Under the pieces are notes generated by a model, which had not been told where the DNA came from, did not search any database, and was given only the letters and a program-made list of their open reading frames with translations. From contig CAYLXO010000010.1 in NCBI GenBank assembly GCA_964387965.1, positions 1 through 26,515 of the forward strand: DNA of 26,515 bases, given 5' to 3'. Shown here in pieces: positions 8,119-20,900 of the stretch. This stretch comes from CAITQP01 sp964387965. GTDB lineage: Bacteria; Patescibacteriota; Minisyncoccia; Phycocordibacterales; UBA9973. The translations under genes were made by a program, and so were the position numbers. Numbering within the stretch: the first letter of the stretch is position 1; every line of letters starts with the position of its first letter.

Positions 8119-8649
8119 TTAGTGCGCAACTGCCTGAACAATCACGTCAACACTCTGAGAAGAATAGTGTGTAGATGATGTTGGAGTATTGATGAGCAAA
8201 TCAAATGCCTGTGTTCCTGAAACTGCAACGTTTGTAGCAAGTGCAGCATAGCTTGTAGTAAGCGCAGTAAATCCAGCACCAGGTGAAGCTTCTGTTCCAC
8301 ATGTTGCTATACAGAATTTTTCTACATACTGATCAGTACCTGCAGTACTGTTGAGTGTCCAGTCAGCAGAGTTCTGTCCCTTAATGTTGAAATCTTCAGC
8401 TACGTTTCCAGCGTTTGTAGCAACCTGTTGGTCGTTAAGACCACCAGAGAGAGTTGTTTTTGTAGTGTTTGCTGCAAGTGTTCCATATGACACAGATCCG
8501 TCGGCTACAGTAACAGAAATATTCTGAAGCGTAACTGTTGCAGAAACAGTTGCTGTTAAGCTCGCAAGTGCTACATTCCCTGCAAGAAGACCCCCGAGCA
8601 CGAGCACTTCAGCGACGATGCGCGCTGGATGTTTTGTGATGTTTTTCAT
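8119..8649 (-). CDS. Small secreted WxL-like protein, homologue of the giant protein's C-terminus
   Basis: A 176-aa protein. Residues 1-29 are a signal peptide (basic start, LVLGGLLAG core, ends VALA). The mature part is a Ser/Thr/Ala-rich beta domain. Residues about 45-176 align end to end with about 4105-4237 of the giant protein: S-V-S-Y-G-T-L-A against T-V-S-Y-G-A-L-P, I-K-G-Q-N against I-K-G-Q-D, W-T-L (97-99) against W-T-L, L-T-T-S-Y-A against L-T-T-S-Y-Q, T-Q-A-F-D-L-L against T-Q-N-F-D-L-Q, and a V-x-A-V-A-H/P end. The W-T-L tripeptide recalls WxL cell-wall-binding domains, but the second WxL near the C-terminus is missing, so the link is tentative. Cys113 and Cys117 may pair. First gene after the promoter at 8658-8686; probably leads the surface operon running to 3172. 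Confidence 0.85.
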   Translation of the reverse strand: MKNITKHPARIVAEVLVLGGLLAGNVALASLTATVSATVTLQNISVTVADGSVSYGTLAANTTKTTLSGGLNDQQVATNAGNVAEDFNIKGQNSADWTLNSTAGTDQYVEKFCIATCGTEASPGAGFTALTTSYAALATNVAVSGTQAFDLLINTPTSSTHYSSQSVDVIVQAVAH

Positions 8650-8657
8650 AGATACAT

Positions 8658-8686
8658 ATTATAGCACCCTCCTAATAATTTGTAAT
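8658..8686 (-). promoter_or_regulatory. Extended -10 promoter of the small WxL-like gene
   Basis: On the minus strand, ATTACA (8681-8686; 4 of 6 matches to TTGACA), a 17-nt spacer, then TGC-TATAAT (-10 at 8658-8663 with an extended TGn). The -10 ends 8 nt before the ATG at 8649, so transcription would begin at or within about 2 nt of the start codon. An AGGAGG sequence lies inside the spacer, 18 nt before the ATG; it is too far to be a ribosome site and would not be in the mRNA. Confidence 0.7.
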
Positions 8687-8702
8687 ACCTTTTTCCACAA
8701 CC

Positions 8703-8903
8703 TCACTTTTTAATTGATTTTGTTCCCCCACCCTTTGGTGCAACCTTCGTAATCGTTGGTACAGCTGGTGGCGCATATGTTTGTACAGGCGTATTTTTCT
8801 TCTTTAAATACCCTATACCAAACCACATACCGAGAGCCAGTCCGATACATCCCATCGCAATAAGAATATGTGTTCCTGTAATTGTAATAGTCTTCTTTTC
8901 CAT
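8703..8903 (-). CDS. Small single-pass membrane protein
   Basis: A 66-aa protein with one TM helix (about residues 12-33, Ala/Gly/Ile/Leu-rich), flanked by EKK at the N-terminus and LKKKN after it, then a Pro/Ala-rich stretch and a Gly/Lys-rich end (KGGGTKSIKK). There is no cleavable signal and no recognised domain. It begins 4 bp after the giant gene's stop, so it is almost certainly co-transcribed with it, and the 53-bp space after it holds the promoter of the next unit. Position suggests a partner or assembly factor for the giant protein; function unknown. Confidence 0.75.
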   Translation of the reverse strand: MEKKTITITGTHILIAMGCIGLALGMWFGIGYLKKKNTPVQTYAPPAVPTITKVAPKGGGTKSIKK

Positions 8904-8907
8904 CGTG

Positions 8908-11900
8908 TTATGGAGCTACTGCCATAAGTGTAATATCTGCCGACTGCGCTGCGGTACAAGTACTTCCTGATGGAGCTGTCACTTGAAGATCAAAGTTTTG
9001 TGTTGAAAGCATTGCAATACTTGCGGTCAAAATTTGATAACTTGTAGTAAGTGGCGTATATGTCGATCCACCATCTGTAGAATATTCGTGTTTGTATGTA
9101 TCAGTAGATGGTGTACCTGTTACAAGCGTCCATGGTGTTCCTGAACATGCACCAGATGTTGCATCTTGTCCCTTAATGAGAATTTTTTCAGTTGTGTTTC
9201 CGTCATTTTGTGCAATTGGTGTCGTGCCAAGTGTAATTGTGTCTTGTGAGGTTGAAGCAGGAAGTGCACCATACGAAACGGTTCCATATGCAGTAATTGT
9301 CACACTGTATATCGGCACAAAGAATGTCCAATTTGTGTTATTTCCGCTGTCAGTTGAAGTGCCGTCATTTGCAAGTATTGTACTTCCAGCGCTTGCATCA
9401 CTTCGAGAAACATCTAGATCGTTAACTGCGATTGTTCCGCTTACATCAAGAAGCCATGTTCCACTTGTTGCAGAATTTCTAAAGAAAATGTTGTCTGAAG
9501 ACCCAAGTCCCCCGTTTCCGTCCCAAATAATATTATTAAATGTATAGGTATCACCTGAATGATACTGAATTCGCTGTCCTCCACCTGGAGAAGTAATAGT
9601 ATATGTTCCAGTGGACTCGATTGGTGAAGCAAAAATTACCGAAGCAGTCATACCTGTAACTTCTGCTCCTGAAGGATTCACTCCTGAAGTATTGTAGATA
9701 GTTAAGTCTTTAAACGCAGATAATCCAGTAAACGTTCCACTCACAGTTTGAGTTGCACTTCCATTCAGGATTACTATTCCATTGCGAGCGTTAAATGTTC
9801 CACTGTTTGAAAAATCACCTCCAAGCGTTATTAGATAGTTAACAACAGTAACATCGAGTGTTCCTGCTGAAATTGTAAGATTTCCTGCAATAGTAAGATC
9901 TTCTCCGAGTGATTTTGTACCTGTACCCGTAATGGTAAGGCTGTAAAGTGGGATATATGTTCCATGCCCGTCAGCAACTATTGCAGAACCATTTCCGGAA
10001 AGTGTTATACCTGCAGTATTAGTAGTAATTGTTCCTGCAGTAAATTCATAGAGTGTTCCCGATGTTCCCGAAAGTGTAAGTGCTGAACTACTTGGAGTAA
10101 ATGTTCCCCCGCTTACAAGAATATTTTGTGCTCCAACAGCATACCCACTTGTAGTAAATGTTCCATCAGCAACTTCAAGCTGGCCATTAGTCGTAAGCGC
10201 CTCCCCAAGTGTAAGGTCAGCAAGTCCTGAATGAGTAAGACTTGCGAACGTAAACGCTGTAAGTCCTGATGCAAAAGTTGGGGTACCCAATGCGCTTGCA
10301 ACGGTAACTGGCGATGTGTTTGCTGTAAACGTTCCACTTGAGCGGTTAATAAGAGTGCCAGAGATACCTGTAAGAGTAAGTGTTGATGAATTAGTCGTGA
10401 GTGTTCCTCCATTAATCAAAATATTTCCCGCAGTAATAGGATAGTGACCTCCACTCGTTGTATCAAATGTACCTGCGGTTATGGTCAGTGTGTTTGATAC
10501 GATAAGGTCTTCCGCAAGAGAAACAGTTGCGGCACCCGTTTGCGTAACACTTCCAAACAAAGCTATAAGTATTCCTGTTGTAAATGTCGGTGTACCTGAT
10601 GCACTTGAAATGGTGACCGACGCTGATGTTGGTGAGAACGTTGATCCTGCAGTCATTGCAATCAATGTTCCACTTGTACCAGAAAGAGTAACTGCTGACG
10701 CGTTGAGTGAAAGTGTTGAACCTGATGCGATAGAAATATTTCCTGCATTCAATGTTCGATTTGAAACTGTTGTACTAAACACAACGCTACTTGTTGTTAC
10801 GTTTACGGCGCCTGCTACTGTAAGTGTTCCTCCAAGGTTTGTATTAAGTGTACCCCCTGAAACTGATACGGTAAGATCTCCTACAACACTCATTGAAGCA
10901 CCAAGTGTGTACGTACGAGTAGCGGTAACTTTTGGCATCAGTTTTAGATTGCCGTATGTTGGTGTTGGGCCAACACTCGTCGCCGCATTTGAAAGGAATG
11001 CAACTGTTGAAGCAGCGTTGAACGAATATGTGCTAAATGAAGGCATTGTCTGTGCAGTCGTCTGTGTAATTCCCGAATCACATGTTGCGTTAGTTGCCCC
11101 AGTTGTTCCTCCGAGACAGAATGTTGCACCTGAATCAATCTGAAGCGTGCCTGCTGTACCTCCTGTAATTGTACGATTTTCTTGGTTAAGCACCCCCGCA
11201 TTTACCCAAAGTTTGTTTCCACTATTGTTATCAGTTGTAAGTGCGGCACCAAGGTTTACAACCGTTGCGCCAGTTGTTGCTATTTTAAGTATGTGTACAG
11301 TCGTGCTTGTTGAAAGAAGTGTTGGAGTACCAGACGCACTCGTCACAATCACCTGTGAAGTTGATCCTGGATTAAATGTTCCTGGATTTGTAAAGAGTGT
11401 TCCACTTGTTCCTGTAAGTGTAAGAATACCTCCACCAGTAAGCGTCAGTGTTCCGCTATTTGACACAAGAGCAGATGTAAGTGTTTCGGCTGTTCCTACC
11501 GTAAATGTATTTGACGCAAGAATTGAGAATGTCGGATTTGTGTATGTGTTTGTTACACTTCCCGCACATCCAGTTCCTGCAATGAGAAATGCGCCTCCAC
11601 TTCCCCCAGAATCCATCACATCTTCACTAAGCGAACAATCATACTGTCCTGCGTCAGCTTCTGTTACAGCGGTGTTTTGGTTTGAACCGACAGTAAATAC
11701 ATTTGTATCGAGTACCATGCCGGAAATATTTCCTGAACCAGAATATTTTGTAATGCCCGTTGTTTCGTTTGCGTCAGAAACGCTTGTGACCCACACTGTC
11801 ACAATATCGTTTGTTGCTGGTTGTGCAACACCGCTAATTGTCCATGTTCCTCCGGAAATTGTCGCTGTTTGTGCTTGAATAGTATTGTTTACTGCTACGT

Positions 11901-14900
11901 TTACCGTTGCTCCATTGTTACCGTTTGCTGTTCCGGAAACAGTAATTATCGGTACAAACATCCAATTCGTGTTTCCACCACAATCTGAGTTATGACCTGG
12001 TGTATACGCATTAAGTGATGTTGATGAATTTGAATTTGAAACACTTACATATGTAATTGAAACTGTACCTGAAGCACTCATATCCCACGGTGTTCCTGAT
12101 GAAGAACTACGCAAATATATTTCGTGACCAGATGTTCCTGTCCAAGAGATATTTGTGAATGTATATGTTGCACCAGCATTAAATTCAACACGTGCATCTT
12201 GTGCGATTGTAAAGTCATGCGTTGCAGTCATATTACCTGCAAACGCTACTCCCGCTGTCGAAAGTGGCGATGTTGAACATGCAGGGCTTGATCCTGTCGT
12301 ATTTGTAATCGACAAATCATAAAATGCATCTCCGCTCGTCAGATTACCAGAGACTGTCTGTAGTGTTGTACCTGAAAGCGTCACTGTTCCAGTTCCCGCA
12401 GTAAATCCTCCATTGTTTGTGAAGTTTCCGCCGAGTGCAATATTGTAATTTCCAGTATCAAGCGTATTTGATGCATCAACTGTAAGTGACCCATTTATTG
12501 TGATATCTCCAAGCATCGTTTTTGTTGGAGTGCCAGAAACTGCAGAAAGTTGAAGATTGCCATATGATGTCGGCGTGCCTGAAATATTTTGAGCAACAGT
12601 TGCTGCATATTTTACTGTCGAATTGTTGTTGATTGTCGTATTTCCAGCAGTAAAGCTTGTTGGCCATGTTGTAGCTGATCCAGTACCTCCAATACTAATT
12701 GTGGCACCTGATGAAATAGAAAATGTTCCTGTTGCATTTCCTGTAATTTGATATCCGTTATCGGCAAATGTTCCTGCGGTAACTGAGAGATTATTGTTTA
12801 CCGTTACAGCTCCGACCATGTTTGCAAATACACCACTTGATGAAATGGTGAGATTGTAATATGTTGTCGAGTTTACATTCTGATTTGCTGATGTTGCGTT
12901 GTACACAACAGTAGGTGTTGTTCCTCCGACAGTTGTAAAATCAAGATTGATTGTATCTGCTCCTGTTCCTCCGATTGTAATTGTTGAGCTTCCTGTCTGT
13001 GTCTGAATCACACTTGTTGTTGTGCTTCCACCACTAATAACAGATCCATTACCCATCGTAAGAGTTCCTGTCGAGTACACATCGGCTTCTGTAGCACTCG
13101 CAAGTGTGAGTGTGCCATTCACTGTGACTCCAGCATTAATAGAGTATGCCTGTGCTGAACCTCCCCCGTTATTGAGTGTAAGATCGTAATATGTTGTACC
13201 TTTAATTGTCTGACCAGCAGATGGGTAAACCACTGTGTTATTTGTTGCGGTCGCAGTAAGTGTTGTAATTCCAATAGTAAGTGCAATAGTGAGCGAGCCG
13301 TTTGTACTGTTTGTAAAACCACCTGTTCCGTTCAATGCTCCGTTTGTGGTAACCGTACCAGTATTTGTAACAACTATTGGCGAGTTGATGGTAATTGTTC
13401 CGCCAAATATTGTATTACTTCCACCAGTTATATTTTGAGAATTTGTTGTAAATGACGTTGCGCCGGTACTTGCATCAAATGTTGCACCGTCATTTGTAAT
13501 ACCTCCAGTAAATGTAACTGCATGCGTTCCAGTCGTAAGATCAAATGTACCTCCAGCATTAACATCAACAACACCACCAAATGTAAATGTTCCTGTTGAT
13601 CCTGCTCCCGCAACACTTAAAATTCCACTTGTTCCCCCTCCCACTGTTGTTCCGCCTAATGCCGTAAACGCGAAGTTTCCAAGTGAAAGTGTTGCACCGT
13701 CAGCAATTGCAAGTGCATTTGTGATGACAATTGCAGCACCTGTAGTTGTTGTACCTGATGCGACAGTCATGATTGGATATGTTATCGCTGCGTTAAGTGC
13801 AACTGTACCAATACATGAAAACGTTGTGCTTGGATCCCAAGAAAGTGTACCAGCTCCAGTCCATGTTCCTGTGAAATGAATCGTGGTTGCGCCCGTTGTA
13901 GTAAGTTGTGCTTGCGCGAGTGTCCCGCTAAATGTAATACCGGCATTAAAATCAAGAATTGCTGTATCAGCCGAAATTATTGCATCTCCTGCAGCAGCTG
14001 CATTTCCTGAAAGAGTAACAAGTCCACTTGAAGAAAATGATCCTGAACCCATAAGAATTTTCCCAGCATTTGTAGAACCTCCGGTAATAGTTACAACTCC
14101 AAGATTTGCGCTTTCACCCGTTCCAGAAAAATCAATACTTGCAAGACCTCCTGATGCAGTTGATGAACCAGTAATCGCAGTAGTACCTGAAACAGTAAGA
14201 CTACCGCTCGAAGTTCCCGATGATGTTATTTTTGTTGTACCTGTTGATGTATTAGCAGGCATTGTAACTGCAGATGGGAAAAGATTTGCATCATCGACAA
14301 GTGTCACAAGTTCTTGAGTTCCGGCACTTGAATTTGCAGTAAAGGTTAGCGTACCGGTTGAAGTATTTGTGCCTCCATTAAGTGTGAGTCCAGTATTTCC
14401 CGCTGAAAGTGTAACTGTTGAAGAAAATGTAACGACATTTCCCGTGTAATCAATCGTGAGTGTGATACCTGATGAAATTGTTGTTGCACCTCCAAATGTA
14501 GGGGTAATTGTTCCAGTACTTGAAATAGATTGTGAGTTTGTATTGAATGTAGTTGTTCCTGTTCCTGTATTAAATGTAGTTGCTCCAGAATCAATTTGAA
14601 TACCATTTTTAAATACTGTTGTCGGCATTGTTCCGGTAGCTCCTGCAAACGTGAATGAGCCTCCTGAATTTATATCAATCAAATCAAATGTCTTTGCTCC
14701 TGAACATGCATTACTAGTCGCCGAACAGTTCACCGTACCTGAAACTGTTGTCGTGCCGTTTACAGTAAAAATAGTTCCAGATGTTCCGAATGTTACCGTT
14801 GAACCACTGTTTACAGTAAACGCTCCAGAAATTGTAACCGTACCTGCAATACCTACGGTAAGTGTTCCACTTGTTACTGGCCCAACATTCAAATTTGGAA

Positions 14901-17900
14901 GTGTATATGCTGCAGCAAGACCTGATGTACCAGCCGTATTAAATGTGGCACTTGCAATAGAAAGTGTTCCAGCACCAGTCATTGTTCCAGTGAGATTGAT
15001 TGTCGAAGCACCTGTATTGAGTTGCGTGTTTGCAACCGTACCTCCAAATGTAAGTCCCGCACCAATATTCATTGTTCCGGTGGTGCGAGTAAATACAGCC
15101 GATGGGTTAAGTGATGCTCCAGTGAGTGTTATAAGTCCTGTCGAAGTAAATGTTCCAGAACTCATCAAAACTTTTGCAGCACTTCCCGCTCCACCCGTAA
15201 GTGTCAGTGCTGCAACAGAAAGTGCATTTGTACCAGCTGATAGATCAATCCCGACAAATTGTGTTCCAGTTGCTCCACCGTTGATTGTTGTTGTACCTCC
15301 AATCGACACATTTCCACTTGCACCACTTGCTGCAATAATTCCCTCTTTTGCACCAGAGAATGTTGCGGTTGGAATTGTCATAGTAAGCGTGGTTCCGATT
15401 GTAAGCGTCGCAGTACCATTAAGCGTAATTGTGTCAGAAAATGCTCCTCCAGTTGATGCATTTGCTCCTATTGTTGCAGTCGTTGTTGTTGCAGTAACTG
15501 TTCCAGTATCTAGATCAAGACCGGTATCAGCAGAATAGTTTCCTCCAGTTATTGTAAGCGTTGAGAACGTTACTGTTCCTCCTGTATAACTATTTGTCAC
15601 AAGAGCATTCGCAGAAATTGTCGTCGCCCCTGAAAAACCGAGCGCAATTGATCCAGTTCCGCTAATCGTTTGTGTTGCCGAAAATGTAATCGTTCCAGTA
15701 CCGGCTGTAAATGTTGTAGCGCCAGTATCAACAGTGATACCTCCTGCGTACACTGATATAGTTGCAGCACCTGAAAGATTGAAAGATCCATCGACGGTAA
15801 GTAACCCCGTAAATGTAGCAGTCCCAGTCGCACTTGAACTTGTCATACTGCCGTGAATAGTTGTTGTACCACTTAATGTGAGTGCGGCAGCTCCTTTTGT
15901 AAGAGTAGCTCCAACAGAGACAACCGTTGCACCTGAAACGGTAATCGCAGCGCCTGTTGTCGTTGTACCAGCAAGAACATTCAATGTTGGAAGTGTACAT
16001 GCGCTGTTTACAGCTGCTGTACCGGTTGTGCTAAATGTTGTCGTGCTATGTATTGAAATAGTACCGTTACCAGTCATCGTACCAGTCAAAATAATTGTTG
16101 CGGCACCTGTTGTTGTCAGCTGAGCATTGGCAATGACTGTTCCACTCATGGTAAGACCTGCGTTTATGTCTATTGTCCCTGTTGCCGTTGAAAGTGTTGC
16201 AAGCCCCGTACCTGATGCAGGTCCTGCAAGAGTAAAAAGACCATTTGCAGTAAGAGTTCCAGTACCAAGTAAAAATGATGCGCTTGAAACAGTACCACCT
16301 GTTATGGTGATTGCCGCTCCGGTAAAGTTTGTATCAGTGGCAGAAAAATCAATACTTGAAAGTCCTCCCGAAGCAGTAGCGGATCCAGTAACTGCTGTTG
16401 CTCCAGAAACTGTCATTGATCCACCACTTCCAGTAGCAGTAATTTTTGCTGTACCAGTAGATGTCGTTGCCGGCATAGTAATCGCAGCTGGATTAAAGAC
16501 GGCTGTTCCCTGCAATGTTACAAGCTGTGCAGATCCTGCAGTTGAGTTTGTGGTAAATGTAAGACTCGTTGTGATTGTTGTTGTTGAACCTGTTGCAAGC
16601 GTAAGACCAGTGTTACCCGTTGCAATTGTTGCAGTTGTACCAAGTTGCACTGTTCCATGCGTATAACTATTTGTAACTGTTACACCCGTGCTCACTGCAA
16701 CCGTACCTCCGAACGTCACGTTTGGCCACGAACCAGAACCTGATGCTCCATCGGTGATTGATTGAGTACCTGAAAATGTTGTTGCCGCTGTAATTGCAAT
16801 TGCGGTTGCCCCTTGATCAATTGCCATACCTCCAGCAAATGTTGCAGTAGGTAAGGTTGTCACATTCAAGTTGAGCGATCCTCCAGAATTCACTGTTACA
16901 AGACCAGTAAATATTTTTGCTGTTGCACCACTTGAGTTTTGCAGTGTTCCTGTAATCTGTGTAGTTCCCGTAATTGTTTCTGCAAGCGCAAGACTTGTCG
17001 TTCCTGAAGCAACCCACAAATTACCTGGCCATGTCATACCAGTAGTCGCACAAAGCGTAGTTATACCAGTTGTTTTAAGTGTTGTACCAGAGTTGATTGT
17101 AAGTGTCGGCAACGTCGTATTTGTCCACGTTCCTGTAAAGTTAATCGTGTTCGCGCTTCCCGTCGACAATAGTTGGTTAAGTGTAGTACCAGCAAAAGTA
17201 ACTCCAGCAGACATAGTAAGGTTCCCTGTTCCAAGCTTCATCTGCGCTTTACCCGTTGCGTTTGTACCGCCAGTAAGTGTAGTAAGACCTCCGACGGTTA
17301 CGTTACAACCTCCAGAACTCATATCAATACCTTGGAGCCCTGTGCTTGTTGAATTTCCTGTAATACTTGCAGTACCAGTAATAGCAAGAGTACCAGTCGC
17401 ACTTGCGGCACACGTTACAATACTGTTTCCCGTCGACGTTGGAGCGTTCGACATTACCAAGTTGGTAGTGACGTTTAGGTTGGCCGTACCATTCATTGTA
17501 ATTGTTTGGGCGTTTGCAGTTGTGTTTGCGGCGAATGTAAGTGTCGTGGTTGTAGTAGTTGTCGAACCTGTCGCAAGTGACATACCGTTTGCAGAAGTTG
17601 GCGCAGATATACTTACGGAACTCATGGTGAGAGTACCACTCATATTATTTGTAAGTGTCTGCCCTGAAGCAATCGTTGTTGCTCCAATGGTAATGTTTAC
17701 CGGACCTGAAAATGTAGGGGTTGTATTATTAAATGTCGTTGCACCTGTTCCAAAGTTTACCGTACCTGCACCAGAGGCTGTTGTAACACCAGCACCAATT
17801 ACAACTGCGGGTACAGTTGCCGTTGTAAAGTTTATTGATCCTCCTGAGTTTACTGTTACAAGACCAGTAAACGTTTTTGTTGTCGAACTGCTTGTATTAG

Positions 17901-20900
17901 AAATCGTACCAGTTACAGATGTTGTACTTGCTGCGGTGAAAGTATTTCCGAGTGAGAGCGTTCCTCCAGCAATATTTACCGCTCCATTAAATGTTTCAGC
18001 GGCAGCAGCGAGAGTAAGCGTTCCTGAGTTCACGGTAAGTGTTCCCCACGTTGAAACCGCTGTTGCATACGCAATACTACTTGTACCAGCAGAAACGAGG
18101 TTTGTTGCTGAAGTAATTGTATACGAACCAGAAGAACCAACAGCTGGGAGCGTCGCATTATTAAGCGATATTGTTGTACCATTTGCTGTAATTAATCTCG
18201 ACTTACTAGCCGTCGCTCCAGCAAAAGTAAGACTATTATTGAATGTTATTGTACCGGTTCCCATTCGTATAAATGCATTTGGAGTCGCACCTCTTGTACC
18301 AGCTGTAAGAGTGTTTGTCCCTGTACCTGTTACGACATTACATGCACCAGCACTCATATCGATACTTGCAGAACCCGTGTTTGATGTCGTGCTACTTCCG
18401 GTAATTGCAATAGTTCCTGCTCCTGAGACTGTAAGGGTACCTGTTCCATTTGTTGAACAACGAATTTTTTCAAGCGATGCAACTGCACCAGTTGGTGCAG
18501 CCATTGAAATTGAGCCAACAGTAAGATTTCCTGCCCCAGTTCCCGATCCGAGCGTAACGGCAGATGTAATAGCTGTTGCATTTGTGTTAAAAGTGAGTGC
18601 TCCAGTATCAGTGAGTGTAAATCCATCATTGATGATGAGTTGGTTCGCAACTGTCGGCGTCGCCATTGTAATACCGGCAACCTGCGCGTTACCAGTAATC
18701 GTGAGTGTTATACCTGAGTTGATTTGAATTGTATCGCCTGTCGTCGGACTAAATCCAGCTCCACCTGTACATCCAGTCCATGCTGCTGTTCCAGTACCCG
18801 AGTTTGCATTTGCAGTTCCGTTCCATGTACCAGTTGTCATAGTACATGTTGCATCAGATGCAATTTGCCATTTTCGTACTTCTTGAAAAGCTATGACGTT
18901 AAATTCATCTTGCAAAGTGGCTTTTCCAAGTAAGAAGATATCAGGTGATATTTGTGGCGCTTGATAGGTGTATGTGTATGTTTGAGTATCGCCCGCTGTA
19001 AGATGTGCACTCCATGCAATCGTCTTTTCGCTACTTGTGCCAAGGGTAACTATTCCACTCCCTGTGTTACTCAATTCAAAACTCGCTGGCACAGTTTCCA
19101 CAAATGTTCCGTTAAAATCATGTCGTGGAGTAACTTTGATTGTCACAGTGTATGCAGATTTATATGGATTGATACGTGTTGCGCCAATACGCTCAATCGA
19201 AAATTCTGAGCGACGTACAGCAGAAAATGAATCACGAATTTTTCTTCCGCTTATTTCATCAGTAAGCAATACTTGATATGTACCAGCGGTATCTGGAGTG
19301 TAGTGGAAATAGTAATCTGGAGAATCAGTCACATTGTCGGCACCACAAGTGTCACTGTTTGCTATCGTTCCATCACTTGTTCTAAAAGTGTGCAGTGACG
19401 AATCAGGATCAAGAATTGTTACTTTTAATTGTGCATCACAGATTGTATGACCAGTATTTGTAAGAGCTGCAAGCTGAATATATGCTCGATCGTCTACTTC
19501 ATATACCGTTTGGTTGAAGTTCACCGCAAGCACTCCCCAAGTAAAATCTTGCTCTGACACAATAGATGTATCACCTGTTGTAAGAGTAAGTCTGAGTGTG
19601 TATTTTCCCGGTTTAAATTCGTGCTCAGGCTTGTCAATTTTGATTTCTTGATGATCTACTCCATCAATAGTAACGGTTGCAAGTGTAACGCCAACCTCTG
19701 CTTCTTTGCCAAATGGGTCAAGAATCGATACATCGGCAACTCGTGCACGACCTGCTGTTTCGTCATCATCCGCAAATACTTTCTCAGCGTTTATAAGTTT
19801 TTTCAAAAATGCGAGAACATAATTTTTCTGTGGCGCACTTGAAACAGGCGCTACTGTATCTGTGGTACTTGGAATAATTTGAGGCGCTGTAAGCACACTT
19901 CCAGAATCTGTACTTGAATTTTCAGGAAGTGAGATTGTTGGAACAATATTCTCTACTGCATTTTTTAGTGGTGAAAGATCTGGAACACCAACAGGATTTA
20001 TTTCTGTTGTGGCATTTTGAACAGGATTTGTAGCAATTGCTGGTTGATTTGAAGTTTCTACTTGAGAACTTGGGACAACAATTGTCCCCGCATCCAAAAT
20101 ACCAGCTGGGTCAGAGACAACCTCAGCTTTATCTTCTTTAACAAGAGTGCGCAAATCATTTTTTGAAAGTTTAGGATCGACGATTACGAATGTAGGTGTT
20201 TCGTTTGTAGAAAAATCAACATCATCTCCGGCCACGATATCAATATCGGCAGAATCTTTAAGTTCAACTACGGGTGTTGTCGCATTTTGTTCTTCAGTCA
20301 AAACAGTTTCATACTCAACTTCGATATATGCACTATCAAGATAAATGACTGGTGGCACGCCGTCTGTCGTAAGAGTACGTACTGAAATCTGAAGCCGAGA
20401 CAAATCATCCCATGTCTGCACATCTGCATCGGCAATTTCAAATGTATGAGTACGCCAATTTTCAGCGTTTACTTTTCCGAGTGTCTTCCATGTGTTTCCA
20501 TCTATTGTATAGAGCACTTCCATAATGTCCTCTGTTGGAACAGTGACAACTTCGGTCACATCTGGGTGTGGAGTAACGATTGTATCTTCTGGATTTTCTA
20601 CTGGAGTTACCGTCGCATTTACAGACTCGATATTTTCATCTGTAGGACTTGTTGTGACTTCTGATTGTGTCTCTTGAGTATTTTCAATTGGTGTAGCTTG
20701 CTCACTCACCTGCTCAGATTGAACTGGTGCATTTTCTACTGGTGCTACTACTTCTGAATCATCCGCTCGCGCGATTGAAAATAGATTATAGAAAAATGAT
20801 GTTGGTCCACTTTCAGTAGGAGCTGTTTCTTCTGCTGGAGCTTGCAACTGATTTTCTTCTACAGCAGACGGAGACTCAGGAACATCGCTTGTTGAACTTG

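Noticed and set aside
8670..8680. AGGAGG upstream of 8649 as a ribosome binding site.
   Set aside because: It is 18 nt from the ATG, inside the promoter spacer and upstream of the predicted transcription start.
9092..16666. Further long plus-strand open frames opposite the giant gene (for example 10481-11143, 11147-11878, 14651-15538, 16127-16666).
   Set aside because: Same Val/Pro/Ala-rich composition and the same frame relation to the giant gene; no independent support.
9730..18720. Regularly recurring short DNA words in the giant gene that could suggest a CRISPR array or satellite repeat.
   Set aside because: The words are diverged, in frame, and spaced by protein repeat length; there are no identical direct repeats with unique spacers.
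16871..18727. A 618-residue plus-strand open frame opposite the giant gene.
   Set aside because: It mirrors the Thr/Ser/Gly/Ala-rich codons of the giant gene, giving Val/Pro/Ala-rich low-complexity sequence with no start signal or domain. It is a by-product of codon bias.
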